From: CAZOMR01 sp964580655
GTDB lineage: Bacteria > RBG-13-61-14 > CAZOMR01
NCBI GenBank assembly: GCA_964580655.1
Contig: CAZOMR010000148.1
Span: 1-8,352 of the forward strand
Direction: 5' to 3'
DNA: 8,352 nt
Under the pieces are notes generated by a model. The model saw nothing but the letters and a program-made list of their open reading frames with translations. It was not told the DNA's origin and searched no databases. Below, one piece after another: positions 5,559-8,352 of the stretch. The stretch's first letter is position 1; each line of letters starts with the position of its first letter. The position numbers were made by a program, and so were the translations under genes.

Positions 5559-7412
5559 ATGAGCCTTGAGGAAAAAGCCAGGCATCTTCCTGCCTCGCCC
5601 GGTGTTTATCTGTTGAAGGATAAAGAGGGCGAAGTTATATATGTGGGCAAGGCCAGGAACCTGCGGGCCAGGGTTCGCTCTTACCTCCAGGACACACCGG
5701 ATGACCGATTCCGGTCACAATTCCTCAAGGCACGGCTTGCTGACCTGGAGTGCGTCATCACGGATACAGAAAAAGAAGCACTGCTTCTGGAAAACAACCT
5801 CATAAAAAAATACCGGCCGCGCTACAATGTCAGGCTACGCGATGACAAGACTTACTTCCACCTCAAGCTTACTATGAGTGAGAAATTCCCGAGGCTCATT
5901 CTCACACGCAGGCCCAAACCCGGCAAGGATATTCTCTTCGGACCCTTTGCATCATCACGCGCAGTCAAGGACACCATTGAACTCCTGCAGGGTATCTTTC
6001 CGCTCAGGCTCTGCACCACCCGCCGATTTCAGTATCGCTCACGGCCTTGCCTGAATTTCCAGATAAAAAAATGCCTCGGACCGTGCGCTGGAAAGGTTGA
6101 TGAAGATGAATATCAGAATCTGGTTCAACAGGTGATACTCTTTCTCAAAGGCAGAAACCATGAACTGCTTGACCGTCTCCGGGATGACATGGCCTGTGCT
6201 TCCGAGGCTCTGGAATTTGAGCGTGCGGCCCGCATCCGCGACCGCATCCGCTCAGTCCAGGCTACCCTTGAGCCACAAAAGGTTGAGTCCACATTCTTGC
6301 TCGATCGCGATGTCTTCGGCTTTTTCCGCGAGGCCGATCATGTTCAGATTCATATACTGGGATTCCGCAAGGGAGTGCTACGGCTCAGTCAGGGGTTTCC
6401 CTTGAAAAGGGCCAGGCTGTCTGACAGCGAAGTCCTTGGTTCATTTCTCAAGCAGTATTACCATGACCGGGAAATTCTTTCCGATGAAATAATCCTTCCT
6501 TTTTCAGCGGATGATGCTGAGCTGATGGCTGAGATTCTCACCGAGCGCCGGGGCAAAAAGATTGAGATCATGGTCCCGATTCGAGGCAAAAAGCGTGAGT
6601 TAGCGGAGATGGCCTCGGCCAATGCGCACCAGTCCTTCCTTGCAGACAGGGAGAGAAAAGAGCTCAAGGCCCGGGCGCTTGAAGAGCTGAAAAAGCGGCT
6701 TCGGCTGAAACATGTTCCCCGCTGGATTGAAGCCTATGACATATCCAATCTTGGGCCCGCCGCGGCAGTGGCCTCAATGGTCAAGTTCCAGCACGGCCAG
6801 CCTGATAAGAGCGGGTATCGCAGGTATCGGATCAAGTCCGTGTCCGGGCAGGATGACTATGCGATGATGAAGGAGGTTCTCACGAGGAGATTCCGCAGAG
6901 CACTGAAGGAAGGGCAGGACCTTCCAGACCTTGTCATGCTTGACGGCGGAAAGGGACAACTCAACATCGCGCTGGCAGTATTCAATGACCTGGGTATCAA
7001 GGGCCCGGACATGATCGCCCTGGCCAAGGAGAAAGAGCAGGGAGAGCCATTATCTTCCCGTCTTGAAAAAAAGGGGGAGCGTGTATATATTCCCCGCATC
7101 AAGGACCCGGTATACCTCAAGCCCCATACCCCTGCCCTGCACCTGCTGGTTGAGATGCGCGATGAGGCCCACCGTTTTGCGAATGAGTATCAAAAACGGC
7201 TTACGCGAAAAAGACTCACCCGCTCAGCACTGCTCGACCTCCCCGGCATCGGCAAGAAAAAAAGCAACATACTCCTCAGACAATTCAAGAGCATGGCAAG
7301 AATAAAAGCATCAACCCCCGAACAAATAGCGGCCCTTCCCGGAATATCAAAAAAGGATGCGGATACTATCTACACCTTTCTACATCCCGAAGCCGAAGAA
7401 GGAAAAGAGTAA
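5559..7412 (+). CDS. uvrC: UvrABC system subunit C (excinuclease)
   Basis: UvrC makes both the 3' and the 5' incision around bulky DNA lesions after UvrA2B2 recognition, as part of cytosolic nucleotide excision repair. The 617 residues are full length. The N-terminal GIY-YIG nuclease (3' cut) shows GVY at 15-17, YVG at 28-30, R38 and the catalytic glutamate E78 in LLLEN. Four cysteines, C152, C164, C172 and C176, match the iron-sulfur cluster ligands described for UvrC. The UVR motif that contacts UvrB lies near 200-235. The RNase H-like nuclease (5' cut) has YDISN with D394, VMLDGGKGQ with D462, and H538 in AHRF. Two helix-hairpin-helix DNA-binding motifs (LPGIG and LPGIS) end the protein at about 557-612. 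No Shine-Dalgarno precedes the ATG, consistent with the near-leaderless transcript suggested by the promoter. No intrinsic terminator follows. Confidence 0.98.
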   Translation: MSLEEKARHLPASPGVYLLKDKEGEVIYVGKARNLRARVRSYLQDTPDDRFRSQFLKARLADLECVITDTEKEALLLENNLIKKYRPRYNVRLRDDKTYFHLKLTMSEKFPRLILTRRPKPGKDILFGPFASSRAVKDTIELLQGIFPLRLCTTRRFQYRSRPCLNFQIKKCLGPCAGKVDEDEYQNLVQQVILFLKGRNHELLDRLRDDMACASEALEFERAARIRDRIRSVQATLEPQKVESTFLLDRDVFGFFREADHVQIHILGFRKGVLRLSQGFPLKRARLSDSEVLGSFLKQYYHDREILSDEIILPFSADDAELMAEILTERRGKKIEIMVPIRGKKRELAEMASANAHQSFLADRERKELKARALEELKKRLRLKHVPRWIEAYDISNLGPAAAVASMVKFQHGQPDKSGYRRYRIKSVSGQDDYAMMKEVLTRRFRRALKEGQDLPDLVMLDGGKGQLNIALAVFNDLGIKGPDMIALAKEKEQGEPLSSRLEKKGERVYIPRIKDPVYLKPHTPALHLLVEMRDEAHRFANEYQKRLTRKRLTRSALLDLPGIGKKKSNILLRQFKSMARIKASTPEQIAALPGISKKDADTIYTFLHPEAEEGKE

Positions 7413-7502
7413 ATATTTAACCACCAGGACACCAAGTCCTCCATATCCGCAGGAAAGGCCAGGATAAAAATTTAAAATAAATTCAAAATGAGATTTTCAG
7501 AC

Positions 7503-7536
7503 TTGACAAATGCTTTGAGGTGTTGAAAGATAGTAT
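7503..7536 (+). promoter_or_regulatory. Tentative promoter of the toxin-antitoxin operon
   Basis: A perfect TTGACA sits at 7503-7508. The downstream -10 candidates are imperfect: AAAGAT (7526-7531) has 17-bp spacing but a poor match, while GATAGT (7529-7534, 20 bp) and TAGTAT (7531-7536, 22 bp) match better at poor spacing. A weak promoter, or one needing another factor, is plausible. The -35 box is the only convincing part. Confidence 0.3.
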
Positions 7537-7591
7537 TGAAGCAATAACCCTGTTTTAAGGGGTGATTAAATAATGCAAAAGGGGATAAAAT

Positions 7592-7597
7592 AGGAGA
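7592..7597 (+). promoter_or_regulatory. Ribosome binding site of the antitoxin gene
   Basis: AGGAGA lies 8 bases before ATG 7606, a strong signal. The toxin gene downstream has only AAAGG directly before its TTG, so the antitoxin should be made in excess, as expected for this type of module. Confidence 0.75.
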
Positions 7598-7605
7598 AGA
7601 AAACT

Positions 7606-7818
7606 ATGAATGGCATTGAGAAGAAAATTCGAGACCTGCCTCCAGAGGATCAAAAAGAAGTAGAGGACTTTGTTGAGTTTTTGCTTAAAAAGCGCAAGCG
7701 CAAGGTGAAAAAGGGACGGATGACTTTCAGCTGGGAAGGCGCACTGGCGGATTTAGGAAAAAAATATACCTCGGTGGAACTCCAGCATAAAATTACCAGA
7801 GACTGGGGCAAAGGTTGA
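7606..7818 (+). CDS. DUF2281-type antitoxin
   Basis: This 70-residue protein is the likely antitoxin of a type II pair. Residues 2-35 (IEKKIRDLPPEDQKEVEDF and the following VEFLLKKRK) match the short helical N-terminal module of DUF2281 proteins. The second half, with FSWEGALADLGKKY and TSVELQHK, is the typical C-terminal segment thought to contact the PIN toxin. The middle is very lysine/arginine-rich (28-38). Its TGA stop overlaps the toxin start in TTGA (7815-7818), so the two are translationally coupled. In such operons the antitoxin, alone or with toxin, often represses its own promoter. Base composition is more AT-rich than uvrC, consistent with acquisition by transfer. The family assignment comes from sequence pattern only. 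Confidence 0.8.
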   Translation: MNGIEKKIRDLPPEDQKEVEDFVEFLLKKRKRKVKKGRMTFSWEGALADLGKKYTSVELQHKITRDWGKG

Positions 7819-8222
7819 AATTCCTTCTTGATACCAATATCTGGCTGGAAATTCTTCTAAAGCAAAAGAAAGCCTTTGGGGTCAAAAGGTTTCTTGAATC
7901 TGCTAAACCATTCTCTTTCTTTTTGACTGACTTTTCATTTTATTCAATTGGAATCTATTTACTGCGCTCAAAGAAACATGAGGTTTTTCTCAAATTTTCC
8001 GAAGACCTTTTGGTCCGGGGAGGGGTCAAACTGATCAGAAATGAAATGGCTGATATGATAAATGTGGTTAAGGCAAGTAAGAGTTTCAAACTGGATTTTG
8101 ATGATGCCTACCAATATGCAGTGGCTGAAAAATATGATCTAACCATCATCAGCTTTGATGCTGACTTTGACCGCACTGCCCGTGGCCGAGAAACTCCGGA
8201 GAAGATATTGAAAACCATTTAA
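7815..8222 (+). CDS. PIN-domain ribonuclease toxin (VapC-like)
   Basis: This 135-residue PIN-domain protein is probably a metal-dependent endoribonuclease neutralised by the upstream antitoxin. The first strand carries LLDTNIW with the metal-binding D6 and N8. Near the C-terminus, LDFDDAYQYAVAEKY supplies D96/D97 and ISFDADFDRT supplies D115, D117 and D119. The second acidic position, normally Glu in a SxxTxxE-like segment, is not obvious: the corresponding segment reads TDFSFYSIGIYLL (38-50), where only D39 is acidic. This pattern is shared by a PIN subfamily that I recall pairing with DUF2281 antitoxins, so it does not imply a dead enzyme. Translation starts at TTG 7815, overlapping the antitoxin stop by 4 bases. 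Length and C-terminus (GRETPEKIL) look complete, and the gene appears intact. Confidence 0.82.
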   Translation: MKFLLDTNIWLEILLKQKKAFGVKRFLESAKPFSFFLTDFSFYSIGIYLLRSKKHEVFLKFSEDLLVRGGVKLIRNEMADMINVVKASKSFKLDFDDAYQYAVAEKYDLTIISFDADFDRTARGRETPEKILKTI

Positions 8223-8352
8223 TGCCCATTTTTATTCACCGCCAAAAATAGGGGCAAAAATAGAGCCCTTTAATTGAAAGTCAAGGCAATATCAACAGAC
8301 GGGTGTGCGACATATTTGGTGAATCATTTTTTTAACCCCTTTTTTGGGTTTA
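8223..8352. other. Non-coding 3' tail of the window
   Basis: I see no gene in these 130 bases. CAAAAATAG is directly repeated at 8243-8251 and 8255-8263. TGCCC (8223-8227) can pair with GGGCA (8252-8256), and TTTTT (8229-8233) with AAAAA (8244-8248), giving a weak hairpin after the toxin stop. GGGC/GCCC (8252-8255 and 8265-8268) followed by TTT is a competing fold. Either could slow or end transcription, but neither is a good intrinsic terminator. Confidence 0.35.

Larger units (their letters stand above)
7413..7605. other. Intergenic spacer uvrC to toxin-antitoxin module
   Basis: No gene is visible on either strand in these 193 bases. A CCACCAGGACACCAAG stretch (7421-7436) resembles the ACCACCAAGGACACCAAG-type sequence that recurs between genes in many environmental genomes. 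Within it AGGAC-ACCAA-GTCCT (7426-7440) is a perfect 5-bp hairpin. It lacks a T-run, so it is not a standard terminator. The rest is AT-rich and probably carries the promoter of the downstream module. Confidence 0.5.

Noticed and set aside
7426..7440. Intrinsic terminator for uvrC at the AGGAC/GTCCT hairpin
   Set aside because: The stem has only 5 bp and is followed by CCATATCC instead of a T-run.
8325..8350. Terminator formed by AACCC and GGGTT at the window end
   Set aside because: The stem has only 5 bp. The T-run lies before and inside the loop, not after the stem, and on the minus strand the tail would be A residues.

Overview
This is a bacterial chromosomal segment. All six confident genes lie on the + strand. 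The housekeeping part is moderately GC-rich and the toxin-antitoxin module at the right end is visibly more AT-rich. Tandem hisS-aspS, a cysteine-rich HisRS insertion, a DUF4398+LysM lipoprotein and GTAGGGGCG-type palindromic repeats together suggest a Desulfobacterota/Deltaproteobacteria-like anaerobe. That placement is inferred from gene style and order and was not tested by any search.

Layout. Positions 1-206 hold the hisS upstream region and possibly the start of a leftward gene. hisS (207-1517) and aspS (1544-3346, TTG start with a good Shine-Dalgarno) are 26 bp apart. They are followed after one base by a gene for a C45/AAT-family Ntn-hydrolase with a twin-arginine signal (3348-4583). 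These three look like one co-transcribed, partly translationally coupled unit. A new sigma70-type promoter (TTGACA at 4611) with a 15-bp palindrome over the expected transcription start drives a small lipoprotein gene (4690-5313), which ends in a strong intrinsic terminator (5336-5369).

Between that terminator and uvrC lies a 126-bp MITE-like element (5377-5502). It has perfect 14-bp terminal inverted repeats, a perfect 6-bp target duplication (TCTATG) on both sides, and two inward-facing GGGCG palindromes inside. uvrC (5559-7412) follows. Its best promoter places the transcription start within about 3 bases of the ATG, so its mRNA may be essentially leaderless. After a 193-bp spacer comes a DUF2281-type antitoxin gene overlapping a PIN-domain toxin gene by 4 bp (7606-8222). 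The last 130 bp are non-coding as far as can be seen.

Functionally the window combines tRNA charging (His, Asp, and probably Asn indirectly through a non-discriminating AspRS), an exported amidase/acyltransferase-like enzyme of unknown substrate, a cell-envelope peptidoglycan-binding lipoprotein, nucleotide excision repair, and a mobile-type toxin-antitoxin pair. No wholly new multi-gene system is visible. The features most worth following up are the complete MITE with its target duplication, the Tat-exported C45 enzyme coupled to aspS, and the likely leaderless uvrC.
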